From positions 1 through 42,319 of the forward strand of contig CAMDFT010000019.1 of the NCBI GenBank assembly GCA_945897795.1: a stretch of DNA of 42,319 bases, written 5' to 3'. Origin of the DNA: Limnohabitans sp. Rim8 (GTDB lineage Bacteria; Pseudomonadota; Gammaproteobacteria; Burkholderiales; Burkholderiaceae_C). The notes under the pieces were generated by a model, which was given only the letters and a program-made list of their open reading frames with translations, ran no database searches and was not told where the DNA came from. Position numbers and translations under genes: made by a program. Within the stretch, counting starts at the first letter, position 1. Each line of letters begins with the position of its first letter. Shown piece by piece: positions 17,051 through 25,384 of the stretch.

Positions 17051-17847
17051 GATGAAACCATGTCAATGAGGGAGACGGTGACGATCAGCATCAGCAAGAC
17101 TGCGCAGGTCTGGGCGTACTCAAAGCTGCGGATCACCTCAAACAAAATCACGCCGATGCCGCCAGCACCCACCATGCCCACCACCGAGGCCGAACGCACA
17201 TTCGACTCAAAACGGTACAGCGAATAGGACAGCCAAAGCGGCATCACCTGCGGTATGACGCCGTAAGCGATCTCGGCCAGTTTGTGTGCACCCGTGGCGC
17301 GTATGCCTTCCACCGGCCTCGGGTCGATGGCTTCGACCGCTTCGGAAAATAGCTTGGACAATGTGCCTGTGGTATGCACAAACAAGGCCAGAACCCCGGC
17401 AAAAGGTCCCAAGCCCACGGCCACAATGAACAGCATGGCGAACACCATTTCATTGGTGGCCCTGCACGCATCCATCAAGCGCCGAACGGGTTGGTAAACC
17501 CAAGCCGGTGCCACATTGGCGGCCGAGAGCAAGCCCATGGGCACGGCGGCCACGATGGCCAGCACCGTGCCCCACAGCGCAATGTGCAGCGTGATCACCA
17601 TTTCACGCAAATACATCCGCCAGTCCTTGAAGTCGGGCGGAAAGAAATCGGCGGCAAACGTGCGCATGTTGGCCGCATCCCTGATCAAGTCCAGGGGGCG
17701 GATTTCTGCCCCCTGCCAAGCCCAGGCCAGAACGCCCGCTGCCACCAGCCAAATCAAGTAACTCAGGCCCTGGCTCTTTTTGTGCGAGGCCAGTTGTTGC
17801 AGTTTCTCCAGATCTGAGCTGGGTATGGCGGTGGACATGGTGGACAT
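17026..17847 (-). CDS. phnE: Phosphonate ABC transporter permease
   Basis: A 273-residue integral membrane protein with about six hydrophobic segments and the BPD_transp_1 EAA-loop region ([19 protein letters not shown]). It resembles PhnE, the channel of the phosphonate/phosphite/phosphate importer PhnCDE. Start at the ATG at 17847, two bases after the phnD stop; a second ATG three codons in (17838) is possible. It is the third gene of the operon. Confidence 0.92.
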   Translation of the reverse strand: MSTMSTAIPSSDLEKLQQLASHKKSQGLSYLIWLVAAGVLAWAWQGAEIRPLDLIRDAANMRTFAADFFPPDFKDWRMYLREMVITLHIALWGTVLAIVAAVPMGLLSAANVAPAWVYQPVRRLMDACRATNEMVFAMLFIVAVGLGPFAGVLALFVHTTGTLSKLFSEAVEAIDPRPVEGIRATGAHKLAEIAYGVIPQVMPLWLSYSLYRFESNVRSASVVGMVGAGGIGVILFEVIRSFEYAQTCAVLLMLIVTVSLIDMVSSWLRQRFI

Positions 17848-17849
17848 GC

Positions 17850-18800
17850 TTATTTCTTCAAAGCAGCCAGTTGCTTGTCAATGTCGGCCAACTGTTTGGT
17901 TTTTTCCGCAGCAGACAATTTGTCATCGCCTTCGACCTTGCGACGGTCCTTGAACAACTCCAGTTGACGGATCGGGATCAGTTGGTCGTTGTTGGATTCG
18001 CGGAAACCACCGTAGTTGTAAATGTTCTTGAGAACGGCTTTCTCGGCGGGGTCGTTCTTGGCGTAGTTCAGAACAAAATCTTTGATCTTTGTTTTGACCG
18101 CTGGGTCCAGGTCCTTGCGCCACACAAATGGATCGCTCGGGATCAAGGGGCTTTTCCAGATCACGCGCAGCTGGCTGAACAAATCTGGCTTGGCACTTTC
18201 GAGCTTGCCCATGTCTTCGGTGTTGTTAGTGGCCACATCGACTTGTTTGGCCAAGGTGGCCTGGATGTTGGCGCCGTGGCTGGCGTTGCGCACTGTTTTG
18301 AAGGTGTTGCGAGCTTCGATGTTGCGCTGGGCAAAAATGTAATAAGAGGGCACCAAAAAGCCCGAGGTGGAATTGGGGTCACCAATGCCGAAGTTGATGT
18401 TCTTGCCGTTGGCGATCACATCGTCCAGTGTTTTGTAGGGGCTGTCCTTGTGCGTGATCAGCAAGGCGTGGTAGCCGAAGGTGCCGTCTGCATACATGAG
18501 TTGCGCAAAAATTTCGCCGTTGGAGCGGTCCACGGCTTCCATGGCGGCTTTGTTGCCGTACCAGGCCACCTGAATTTTGTTGAAGCGCATGGCTTCGATC
18601 ACGCCAGCGTAGTCAGGGGCATAGAACGACTGGATTTTCAGGCCCGTTTTTTTCTCCATGTCGCGGAAAAACGGCTCCCAGCGCTCACGTTGGGCCGAAG
18701 CCGAATCGGTCGCGATGATGCCAAAGCTGATGTTTTGGGCATAGGCGCTGATGGCACCCAGGGAAATCAGGCCAGTGGCCAAGATGCGGGCAAGTTTCAT
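17850..18800 (-). CDS. phnD: Phosphonate ABC transporter substrate-binding protein
   Basis: Periplasmic receptor of 316 residues. The ATG at 18800 begins a Sec signal peptide ([21 protein letters not shown], cleaved before QNISFG; only its start is needed to see it). The mature part matches PhnD/PtxB/PhnS binding proteins: [41 protein letters not shown] and the IGDPNSTSG ligand loop. Family members bind 2-aminoethylphosphonate, phosphite or methylphosphonate; the ligand here is unknown, but the catabolic genes favour C2 phosphonates. Confidence 0.93.
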   Translation of the reverse strand: MKLARILATGLISLGAISAYAQNISFGIIATDSASAQRERWEPFFRDMEKKTGLKIQSFYAPDYAGVIEAMRFNKIQVAWYGNKAAMEAVDRSNGEIFAQLMYADGTFGYHALLITHKDSPYKTLDDVIANGKNINFGIGDPNSTSGFLVPSYYIFAQRNIEARNTFKTVRNASHGANIQATLAKQVDVATNNTEDMGKLESAKPDLFSQLRVIWKSPLIPSDPFVWRKDLDPAVKTKIKDFVLNYAKNDPAEKAVLKNIYNYGGFRESNNDQLIPIRQLELFKDRRKVEGDDKLSAAEKTKQLADIDKQLAALKK

Positions 18801-18823
18801 GGTGAGGTCCTCAGGTTGAAAAA

Positions 18824-19678
18824 TCAATGCGCCAGAAGCTGGAGCGTCGGGTTGAAAAGGGGATCTGGAGTTTCAGGAGGGTGGTCCATGAACAACTCGT
18901 CCGAATGCGTGCCGTACAGCTCGCGCAACCGTTGGTTGTCCAGGCCCAAAGGGGGGCCGTCGTAGACCAGGCGTCCTTCGCGCAAGGCGATGATGCGGTC
19001 GCAGTACTGCCGCGCCAGGTTCACGTTGTGCAGGCTGATGACCAAGGTCATGCCCTGCTCACGTTGCAGCTGGCGCAACAAATCCATCACCCTGCGGGTG
19101 GACTCGGGATCGAGCGAGGCCACAGGTTCGTCAGCCAGCAAAATCCGAGCGCCTTGCACCAACGCACGGGCAATGGCCGCTCTTTGCTGTTGGCCTCCCG
19201 AAAGGGTCGAGGCCCTTTGCATGGCCTGCTCAGACAGGCCCACCGAATGCAGGGCCTTGAGCGCTTTGAACTTTTCTTCGGGCGTAAACCAGCCGAGCAA
19301 GCTTCTGTGCAGAGGGATGTGGGGCAGCAGCCCCGTCATCACGTTGGTCAGCACGTCCATGCGGCCCACCAAATTGAACTGCTGGAAGATGATGCCGATG
19401 TGGGTGCGCAGTTGCCGCACATCCGCGCTCAGCTTGCCCGACTTCTGCAGGCTCTCGCCCCAAAGCTGGATCTCACTGTCCACGCCATCGAGCCGTTCCA
19501 GCCCGCACAAGCTTCGCAGCAAGGTCGATTTGCCCGAACCCGAGGCACCCAGCAAGCCCACACACTCACCCTTGCCGATGCGCACATCGATGGCTTGAAG
19601 GGCCTGCCGATCCTTTTGGAAGGATTTGCAGGCATTGATCACGCGGATGGCCAGTTGTTCATTTGACATGTCAGGCAT
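18824..19678 (-). CDS. phnC: Phosphonate ABC transporter ATP-binding protein
   Basis: ATPase of the PhnCDE importer, 284 residues. Walker A GASGSGKST at 44-52, the LSGGQQQRAAIARAL signature, and Walker B RILLADEPVASLDP are intact. The C-terminal extension has the usual PhnC length. First gene of the operon. Start: the ATG at 19678 (MPDMSNEQ) is used here, but an in-frame ATG at 19669 is equally possible because neither has a strong ribosome site and a PhoB-box-like element ends only 15 bases upstream of 19678. Confidence 0.92.
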   Translation of the reverse strand: MPDMSNEQLAIRVINACKSFQKDRQALQAIDVRIGKGECVGLLGASGSGKSTLLRSLCGLERLDGVDSEIQLWGESLQKSGKLSADVRQLRTHIGIIFQQFNLVGRMDVLTNVMTGLLPHIPLHRSLLGWFTPEEKFKALKALHSVGLSEQAMQRASTLSGGQQQRAAIARALVQGARILLADEPVASLDPESTRRVMDLLRQLQREQGMTLVISLHNVNLARQYCDRIIALREGRLVYDGPPLGLDNQRLRELYGTHSDELFMDHPPETPDPLFNPTLQLLAH

Positions 19679-19692
19679 GGTGCAAAGCGCCT

Positions 19693-19721
19693 GTGACGTT
19701 GTGATGAAGAAAATATGTCAG
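19693..19721 (-). promoter_or_regulatory. Possible Pho box upstream of phnC
   Basis: On the minus strand three 7-mers in exact 11-bp phase, CTGACAT, TCTTCAT and ACGTCAC, resemble the PhoB half-site CTGTCAY. Their match is moderate and the element lies close to the phnC start, leaving little room for a promoter if all three are used. I regard this as the weaker member of the Pho-box set. Confidence 0.4.
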
Positions 19722-19779
19722 TTTTGCGGCGCGTTTGTTTTGTCATTTTTTTGAAACGAGCCGAGTCCACAGTCATGCC

Positions 19780-20355
19780 ATGCAAAAAATGATGAACACC
19801 CTTTTGGCGCTGTACGAGCAAGGCGGCGACTTGGTCTATTCAGGTGAGTCGGTCACCCAGTTGATGCACGCTTGGCAATGCGGACGGCTGGCTGAAAAGT
19901 CAGGTGCCAGCGCGGCGTTGCAGTTGGCCAGCTGGTTGCACGATGTCGGTCATTTGTGGGCGAATTTGGAGGGCACGCCCACCCTCAGAGGCCAAGACGA
20001 TGTTCATGAATGCATCGGTGCACAGGTGCTGTTGCCTGTGTTTGGGCCCGCTGTATCAGAGCCTGTGCGCTTGCATGTGCAGGCCAAGCGCTACTTGGTC
20101 GGCTCACGCGAGATCTACGCCAGCAAGTTGTCGCCTGATTCGGTGCGAAGCCTGAAATTGCAAGGCGGGCCGATGGGGCCGCAAGAGTGTGCAGCTTTTG
20201 AGGCGGAGCCTTTTTTTGCCGATGCTGTGAAGCTGCGCGTGTGGGATGACCTGGGCAAAAAATCGACTTGGTTTGAGGACACACGCCACGATGCGCTTGA
20301 CCATTTGATGCAGTTGATGCGTCGCGTAGCGCGGGCGAACGTCATTCAAATTTAA
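19780..20355 (+). CDS. PhnZ-like HD-domain phosphonate oxygenase
   Basis: A 191-residue HD-domain protein, divergent from phnCDE. It aligns position by position with PhnZ, the mixed-valent di-iron oxygenase that cleaves 2-amino-1-hydroxyethylphosphonate to glycine and phosphate: Tyr20 and Glu23 (the substrate-contacting pair in YSGE), then His30, His54-Asp55, His76, His99 and Asp156 as the metal ligands, all 4-5 residues before the corresponding PhnZ positions as I remember them. This is a full ligand set, so it is probably an active oxygenase, not a phosphohydrolase. The partner hydroxylase PhnY is not in the window. A relative (TmpB) acts on the trimethylated substrate, so specificity is open. 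I chose the ATG at 19780; upstream frame to 19735 has only a TTG. Confidence 0.85.
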   Translation: MQKMMNTLLALYEQGGDLVYSGESVTQLMHAWQCGRLAEKSGASAALQLASWLHDVGHLWANLEGTPTLRGQDDVHECIGAQVLLPVFGPAVSEPVRLHVQAKRYLVGSREIYASKLSPDSVRSLKLQGGPMGPQECAAFEAEPFFADAVKLRVWDDLGKKSTWFEDTRHDALDHLMQLMRRVARANVIQI

Positions 20356-20371
20356 CAAAAAAGACATGTCT

Positions 20372-20400
20372 TTGACACGGGTGCGGGGGATGATTCATTA
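20372..20400 (+). promoter_or_regulatory. Sigma-70-like promoter of the lipid-remodelling cassette
   Basis: TTGACA (20372-20377) and TCATTA (20395-20400) are separated by 17 bases, upstream of the olsB-like start at 20424. An AGGAG ribosome site lies between. No clear Pho box in the forward direction was found here. Confidence 0.45.
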
Positions 20401-20423
20401 CAGGAAAAAAAGGAGCTGAAGTC

Positions 20424-21269
20424 ATGAAAGAGTCACCCAACCCCACATTTGCACTGTCCCCTGTTCAGTTGCCAGGGGGGGCGCTCCACTCGGGGTCAGC
20501 TGTCACCGGTCTGGACTTTTTACCTCGGCGTCTACAAAGCTCCTTCGAAGTCAGCTGGGCGCAGCATCTCGACGAAGTTCGTGAAGCTCAGCGCCTGAGG
20601 TACCAGGTTTTTGCCAACGAGCTGGGCGCTCGGTTGCCCAAATCGCTGCCAGGCCATGACATCGATTTGTTCGACGATTACTGCGAACACCTGCTGGTGC
20701 GGGACAACGCCTCAGGCCAGGTCATTGGCACCTACCGGGTGCTCACGCCCGCACAAGCCAAGCGGGTCGGCGGCACCTACAGCGACACCGAGTTTGACCT
20801 GACCCGTTTGCGCGATTTGCGCAGCCGCATGGTCGAGTTGGGCCGCAGCTGCGTGCACGCAGACTATCGTCACGGCGCAGTCATCATGGCCTTGTGGGGT
20901 GCCTTGTTTGAATTCATGGACCGCAACCGGCTAGACATCATGATCGGTTGCGCCAGTATTCCGATGCTGCACAACGGCGTGGTCACGGGTGATGTCGCCG
21001 CCAGCATCTGGCACCAGTTGCGTGAAAAGCATTTGGCCGAGATTCAGTTCCATGTGCGGCCACGTTTGCCACTGCCCGTGGAAGAGCTGGACCATGGTTT
21101 GGCCATCGATCCGCCCGCGCTCATCAGGGGCTATTTGCGCTTGGGCGCCAAGGTGCTGGGTGCGCCTGCTTGGGACCCGGATTTCAACACGGCGGATCTG
21201 CCCATGATGATGCGCACGGCCGATTTGCCCATGCGCTACCGCAAAAATTTCTCTATGGGGGCCGTGTGA
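20424..21269 (+). CDS. OlsB-like N-acyltransferase (GNAT fold)
   Basis: A 281-residue protein of the Acetyltransf_5/OlsB-FeeM group. The segment EAQRLRYQVFANELGARLP and the motif MVELGRSCVHADYR followed by ALWGALFEFM are the family hallmarks. OlsB transfers a 3-hydroxyacyl group from ACP to ornithine, the first step in making phosphate-free ornithine lipids, which replace phospholipids during phosphate starvation in many proteobacteria. OlsA, needed for the second acylation, is not in the window, so N-acyl amino acid synthesis remains an alternative. It has a good ribosome site and overlaps the next gene by 4 bases (GTGA), pointing to a common job in membrane lipids. Confidence 0.75.
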   Translation: MKESPNPTFALSPVQLPGGALHSGSAVTGLDFLPRRLQSSFEVSWAQHLDEVREAQRLRYQVFANELGARLPKSLPGHDIDLFDDYCEHLLVRDNASGQVIGTYRVLTPAQAKRVGGTYSDTEFDLTRLRDLRSRMVELGRSCVHADYRHGAVIMALWGALFEFMDRNRLDIMIGCASIPMLHNGVVTGDVAASIWHQLREKHLAEIQFHVRPRLPLPVEELDHGLAIDPPALIRGYLRLGAKVLGAPAWDPDFNTADLPMMMRTADLPMRYRKNFSMGAV

Positions 21270-22183
21270 CCAAATCCGACGGACTCTTAACGGCCGCTGC
21301 GATGTTCAAAACATCTCATGCGGCGTTCGATGGCACTTTGCCCCAAGTCTTGCCTGAGTCAATGCTTGGGTCAGAAGATCCGGACGATGACATTTTGCCC
21401 GCAGGCCGACAGCGTTTGCGGGCTGTTTTTATTTCAGACCTGCACATTGGCACGCCAGGCTTTCAGGCCGAAGCCTTGCTCGATTTTCTGAAACACCACC
21501 CCAGCGATGTGTTGTATTTGGTGGGCGACATCGTGGACGGATGGCAGCTGCGCAGGCGCTGGTTTTGGCCACAAAGTCACAACGATGTGGTTCAAAAATT
21601 ATTGCGCCGAGCGCGCAAAGGGTGCCGCGTGATTTATGTGCCGGGCAACCACGACGAGTTTGCGCGGCATTTTGTGGGCCACGCTTTTGGCGGGGTCGAG
21701 GTGCTGCACGACACGTCCCACACCACGGCCAAAGGCCTCAAGCTGTGGGTGGTGCACGGTGACCACTTTGACGGTGTGATCCAGTGCGCCAAGTGGCTGG
21801 CTTATCTGGGCGATTATTTGTACGAGCTGACCTTGCGGCTCAACCGTCACCTGAACAGCTTCAGGGCACGCATCGGTTTGGAGTACTGGTCTTTGTCGGC
21901 TTACCTCAAACTCAAGGTCAAAAAAGCGGTGAATTTCATCAGCGACTTTGAGGTGGCCGTGGCGCAAGAGGCCAAGCGCCGAGGTTTTGATGGTGTGGTG
22001 TGCGGCCACATTCACCACGCCGAAATTCGCGATGTGAACGGCACGCTGTACTGCAACGATGGCGATTGGGTGGAAAGCCGCACCGCCTTGGTGGAGCACG
22101 CCGACGGTCGCCTGGAGATCATCCACTGGGCCGGTCAGGCGGTGGTGGTCAACGCCTTACCCGCGCAGGCGGTGCCCGCTTGA
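21266..22183 (+). CDS. Calcineurin-like metallophosphoesterase, PlcP/LpxH-like
   Basis: A 305-residue cytoplasmic phosphoesterase with a complete two-metal site: DLHIG (Asp58, His60), GDIVDGW (Asp88), GNHDE (Asn128, His129), VHGDHFD and GHIHHAEI. Automated annotation would call it UDP-2,3-diacylglucosamine diphosphatase, the LpxH reaction. It is longer than LpxH, and its position directly before a GT4 glycosyltransferase and after an OlsB-like gene matches PlcP, the phospholipase C that removes phospholipid head groups in phosphate-starved bacteria. I favour PlcP on context; sequence alone does not settle it. I used the GTG at 21266, overlapping the olsB-like stop; the ATG at 21302 is the alternative start. 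Confidence 0.85.
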   Translation: MTKSDGLLTAAAMFKTSHAAFDGTLPQVLPESMLGSEDPDDDILPAGRQRLRAVFISDLHIGTPGFQAEALLDFLKHHPSDVLYLVGDIVDGWQLRRRWFWPQSHNDVVQKLLRRARKGCRVIYVPGNHDEFARHFVGHAFGGVEVLHDTSHTTAKGLKLWVVHGDHFDGVIQCAKWLAYLGDYLYELTLRLNRHLNSFRARIGLEYWSLSAYLKLKVKKAVNFISDFEVAVAQEAKRRGFDGVVCGHIHHAEIRDVNGTLYCNDGDWVESRTALVEHADGRLEIIHWAGQAVVVNALPAQAVPA

Positions 22184-23223
22184 AGCTGGCGCTGATCACC
22201 GACGCCTGGCATCCCCAAGTCAATGGGGTCGTGACCACCTTGCACGAGTTGGTGGAGGCTTTGGGGCCCTTGGGCGTCGAGGTCACGGTGCTGCACCCGG
22301 GCCAGTTCAAAAACCGCCCCTGACCAGGCTACGCAGGCATTGATCTGGCAGTGCGACCCTACAAAGCCTTGGCAGCAATGCTCGACAACCTTTCACCCGA
22401 TGCGGTGCACATCGCCACCGAGGGGCCTTTGGGCTGGGCCGCACGCAAGCATTGCATCCAAAGGGGGTGGCGCTTCACCACCGCTTTCCACACCAAGTTT
22501 CCAGAAATCCTGCGAGCGGCTTTGCGTGTGCCTTTGTTCCTGGGTTACGCCCTGTTTCGACGCTTTCATCGGCCCTCTTCGGGGGTGATGGTGCCCACCG
22601 AGGGCGTTCTGAAGATGCTGCAAGCGCGGGGTTTTCAGTCCTTGAAGCCCTGGACCCACGGGGTGGATTTGTCCTTGTTTTCGTACCAACCGCAGGCGAT
22701 GGCTTTGTCCGAGCTGGAACATCTGCCGCGCCCCTGGGCTTTGTATGTGGGGCGTGTCTCGTATGAAAAAAACATCGATGCCTTTTTGAGCATGCCCTGG
22801 TCGGGTACACGCATCGTCTGCGGCGAGGGCCCTTTGGCCGCGCAGTTGAAGGCGCGATACGCCAATGTGGTGTGGATGGGGGTGTTGCCGCGCCCGCAAT
22901 TGGCCCAGGTCTATGCCGCTGCCGATGTGTTCGTGTTTCCCTCGCGCAATGAAACTTTCGGCTTGGTCATGCTTGAAGCCATGGCATGCGGCACGCCGGT
23001 CGCGGCTTACCCGGTGGATGGGCCTTTGCAAGTGTTGGGTGCTGAAACTGGCCAGCCCTTGGGGGGAGCGCTTGACGAGGATTTGGAAAAAGCTGTCGCA
23101 CAGGCCTTGCGGGTGCCACGCCACGAGGCCAGGTGCAGGGCCGAAGCTTTTGGTTGGCCCCATACGGTGGCGCTGTTCAAGTCTTACTTGATGCCCATCA
23201 ATGGAGAGGGCGAAAAGACCTAG
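22180..23223 (+). pseudogene. GT4 glycosyltransferase (Agt-like), interrupted by an in-frame TGA
   Basis: One reading frame runs from a TTG start at 22180 (overlapping the previous stop as TTGA) to 23223 and would encode about 347 residues, but codon 48 (22321-22323) is TGA. The N-terminal piece (LALITDAWHPQVNGVVTTLHEL) is the nucleotide-sugar glycosyltransferase start; after the stop the same frame goes on with PGYAGIDLAVRPYKALAAM and the GT-B C-domain including the E-x7-E motif NETFGLVMLE. There is no frameshift. Position after a PlcP-like gene suggests Agt, which adds a sugar to diacylglycerol. Unless the TGA is a sequence error or read through, the enzyme is lost. A GTG at 22351 could restart but would lack the N-terminal domain start. 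Confidence 0.85.
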
Positions 23224-23224
23224 A

Positions 23225-23267
23225 CATTCACGGAGTTGTCATCAAAATGACTTAATGGGTTTATAAG
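23225..23267 (+). promoter_or_regulatory. Pho box and -10 region upstream of ppk
   Basis: CATTCAC (23225-23231) and TTGTCAT (23236-23242) have the 7-4-7 spacing of a PhoB box; a weaker third unit ATGACTT follows in phase at 23247-23253. A TATAAG -10-like hexamer at 23262-23267 lies 8 bases after the third unit. The ppk start is at 23295. Confidence 0.6.
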
Positions 23268-23294
23268 ATGCATTGAACTCATCGACGGTATGCC

Positions 23295-25379
23295 ATGGTC
23301 AATTCCAATTCACAGATCATTTTTTCCGTGTTGTCACCGGAGTTTTTGCAGCGCGATCTGAGCATTCTGGCTTTCAATGAGCGCGTGCTCGATTGGGCGC
23401 ACCGACCCGAGGTGCCCGTGCTCGAACGCCTGCGGTATCTGTGCATCGTGTCCTCTAACTTAGACGAGTTCTTTGAGGTGCGGGCCGAGCCGCATGTGAT
23501 GGGCAGTTTGCAGGCGATCACTTCCGGGCAGTACACGAACGACAGCTTGAAGGCCATTGCCGACAAAACCAATGCCATGGTGGCGCGGCAGTACGCTTTG
23601 TACAACGACGATTTGCTGCCCACTTTGCAGCGCCATGGCTACCGATTGTTGTCACATGGCGAGCGCAATGCCGAGCAACGCCGCTGGGTGCGCAGCTATT
23701 TCCAGCGCGAGGTGCAGCCCCTGCTGGTGCCCGTGGGCCTGGACCCGGCGCACCCCTTCCCTCAAGTGGCCAACAAATCGCTCAACTTCATTGTGCAGTT
23801 GTCGGGCAAGGACGCTTTTGGGCGGTCCAACGAAATCGCCATCGTCAAGGTGCCGCGCGTGCTGCCGAGGGTGATTGCTTTGCCGGACCGTGTGTCTGAG
23901 GGCGGCAAGGCTTTTGTACTTTTGTCCAGCGTGATCCGTGCCCATCTGGCCGAGTTGTTCCCGGGACGTGAAGTCGGACAGTTTTCTCAATTCAGGGTGA
24001 CCCGCCATTCGGACCTGGCGGTGGACGAGGACGAAATCGCCAACTTGCGCATGGCCCTGCGCCAAGGCCTTCAGCACCGCCACTATGGCCAGGCAGTTCG
24101 CCTGGAGGTCTCGTCCAACTGTGCGCCCCGTTTGGCAGAATTCTTGCGCAAGGAATTTCGCCTGCCCGAAGCTTCGGTGTTCCGGGTCAATGGCCCGGTG
24201 AACCTGGTGCGTCTGATGCAGTTGATTGATTTGGTGCCTGCACCCGACCTGCTGTTTCCGCCTTTCAAAGCCAGTTTTCCGGTTCAATTGCCGCAACACG
24301 GGTCGATTTTTAACCGGCTCAAGGCAGGCGATGTGGTGATTCACCAACCCTTTGAAAGCTTTGACGGCGTGCTGGCCTTTTTGCGTGAAGCCGTGATGGA
24401 CCCGAATGTGCTGGCCATCAAGCAAACCATTTACCGCGCAGGCAGCGACACCACCTTGATGGATTTGCTGCGCGAGGCGGTACGCCGGGGCAAGGAAGTC
24501 ACGGCCGTGGTGGAACTCAAGGCCCGTTTTGACGAAGAGGCCAACATCAACTGGGCCGAGCAACTTGAATCGATCGGTGCGCAAGTGGTCTACGGCATCG
24601 TGGGCCTGAAAACGCACGCCAAAATGCTGCTGGTCACCCGCCGCGAAGGCCGCGTGCTGCGCCGCTATGGCCATCTGTCGACGGGCAATTACAACCGCCG
24701 TACTGCAGCGCTGTACACCGACATCAGTTACCTCACGGCCGATGCCGACATCACCGTCGACATGGACCAGTTGTTCGGACATTTGGCCAGCCAAAGCCGG
24801 TTGCCCAAGATGAAAAGTTTGCTGGTCGCACCGTTTAATTTGCATGCCCAAATGCAGGCCCGCATTGAGGCGGTCGGCGAGGCAGCTGCGCGTGGTGAGA
24901 CCGGGCGCATTGTCATCAAGATGAATTCCTTGACCGACCAACCCTTGATGGAATCCCTGTTGGCGGCCGGGCAAAAGGGCGCCAAGATCGATTTGATTGT
25001 GCGCGGGGCCTGCATGCTGCCCGCTGGGGTGGCGGGTTTGAGCGACAACATTCGGGTGCGCTCGGTCATTGGCCGCTTTCTGGAGCACTCACGGGTGTTT
25101 TACTTTTGCGCCGACCAGGACGAATCTCTTTACCTGTCGAGCGCCGACTGGATGAGCCGCAACATGACGCGCCGCATTGAGTTGGCTTGGCCCGTGACCG
25201 ACCCGGTTCTGCGCCAGCGCATCATTGACGAATGCCTGATTGCCTACCTGCACGACGGGCGCGACGCCTGGGACTTGGCTCCAGATGGCCAATACCACCG
25301 TGTCGGCTTGTCCGAGCCGGGGCCCGGGGCCCAACAAGCGCTGATGCAGCTCTACGACGCATCACCTGTCAAGGAGTGA
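23295..25379 (+). CDS. ppk: Polyphosphate kinase 1
   Basis: PPK1 reversibly transfers the ATP gamma-phosphate to the polyphosphate chain. The 694-residue protein has all four family domains: the N domain (SPEFLQRDLSILAFNERVLDWA), the head domain, and two PLD-like catalytic domains with the phosphorylated His441 (GLKTHAKMLLV) and the second essential His598 (FLEHSRVFYF); the corresponding E. coli residues are 435 and 592. The CHYRTGDAE-type end of typical PPK1 is not seen, but YLSSADWM is. The start is the ATG at 23295. sixA follows 5 bases after the stop, making a ppk-sixA operon under the Pho-box-like promoter. Confidence 0.96.
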   Translation: MVNSNSQIIFSVLSPEFLQRDLSILAFNERVLDWAHRPEVPVLERLRYLCIVSSNLDEFFEVRAEPHVMGSLQAITSGQYTNDSLKAIADKTNAMVARQYALYNDDLLPTLQRHGYRLLSHGERNAEQRRWVRSYFQREVQPLLVPVGLDPAHPFPQVANKSLNFIVQLSGKDAFGRSNEIAIVKVPRVLPRVIALPDRVSEGGKAFVLLSSVIRAHLAELFPGREVGQFSQFRVTRHSDLAVDEDEIANLRMALRQGLQHRHYGQAVRLEVSSNCAPRLAEFLRKEFRLPEASVFRVNGPVNLVRLMQLIDLVPAPDLLFPPFKASFPVQLPQHGSIFNRLKAGDVVIHQPFESFDGVLAFLREAVMDPNVLAIKQTIYRAGSDTTLMDLLREAVRRGKEVTAVVELKARFDEEANINWAEQLESIGAQVVYGIVGLKTHAKMLLVTRREGRVLRRYGHLSTGNYNRRTAALYTDISYLTADADITVDMDQLFGHLASQSRLPKMKSLLVAPFNLHAQMQARIEAVGEAAARGETGRIVIKMNSLTDQPLMESLLAAGQKGAKIDLIVRGACMLPAGVAGLSDNIRVRSVIGRFLEHSRVFYFCADQDESLYLSSADWMSRNMTRRIELAWPVTDPVLRQRIIDECLIAYLHDGRDAWDLAPDGQYHRVGLSEPGPGAQQALMQLYDASPVKE

Positions 25380-25384
25380 GTCCC

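Noticed and set aside
17871-18965. 364-codon plus-strand open frame opposite phnD
   Set aside because: Antisense to a gene with a clear signal peptide and PhnD motifs.
20361-20382. Pho-box-like GTGTCAA/ATGTCTT pair upstream of the olsB-like gene
   Set aside because: It reads in the wrong direction for that gene and overlaps the -35 hexamer; the match is poor.
22321-22323. TGA in the GT4 gene as a selenocysteine codon
   Set aside because: GT4 enzymes need no redox residue here, and I saw no selenocysteine insertion structure or sel genes; a nonsense mutation or sequence error is simpler.
23652-25088. 478-codon minus-strand open frame opposite ppk
   Set aside because: Antisense to PPK1, which carries both catalytic His residues; no family similarity in the shadow.
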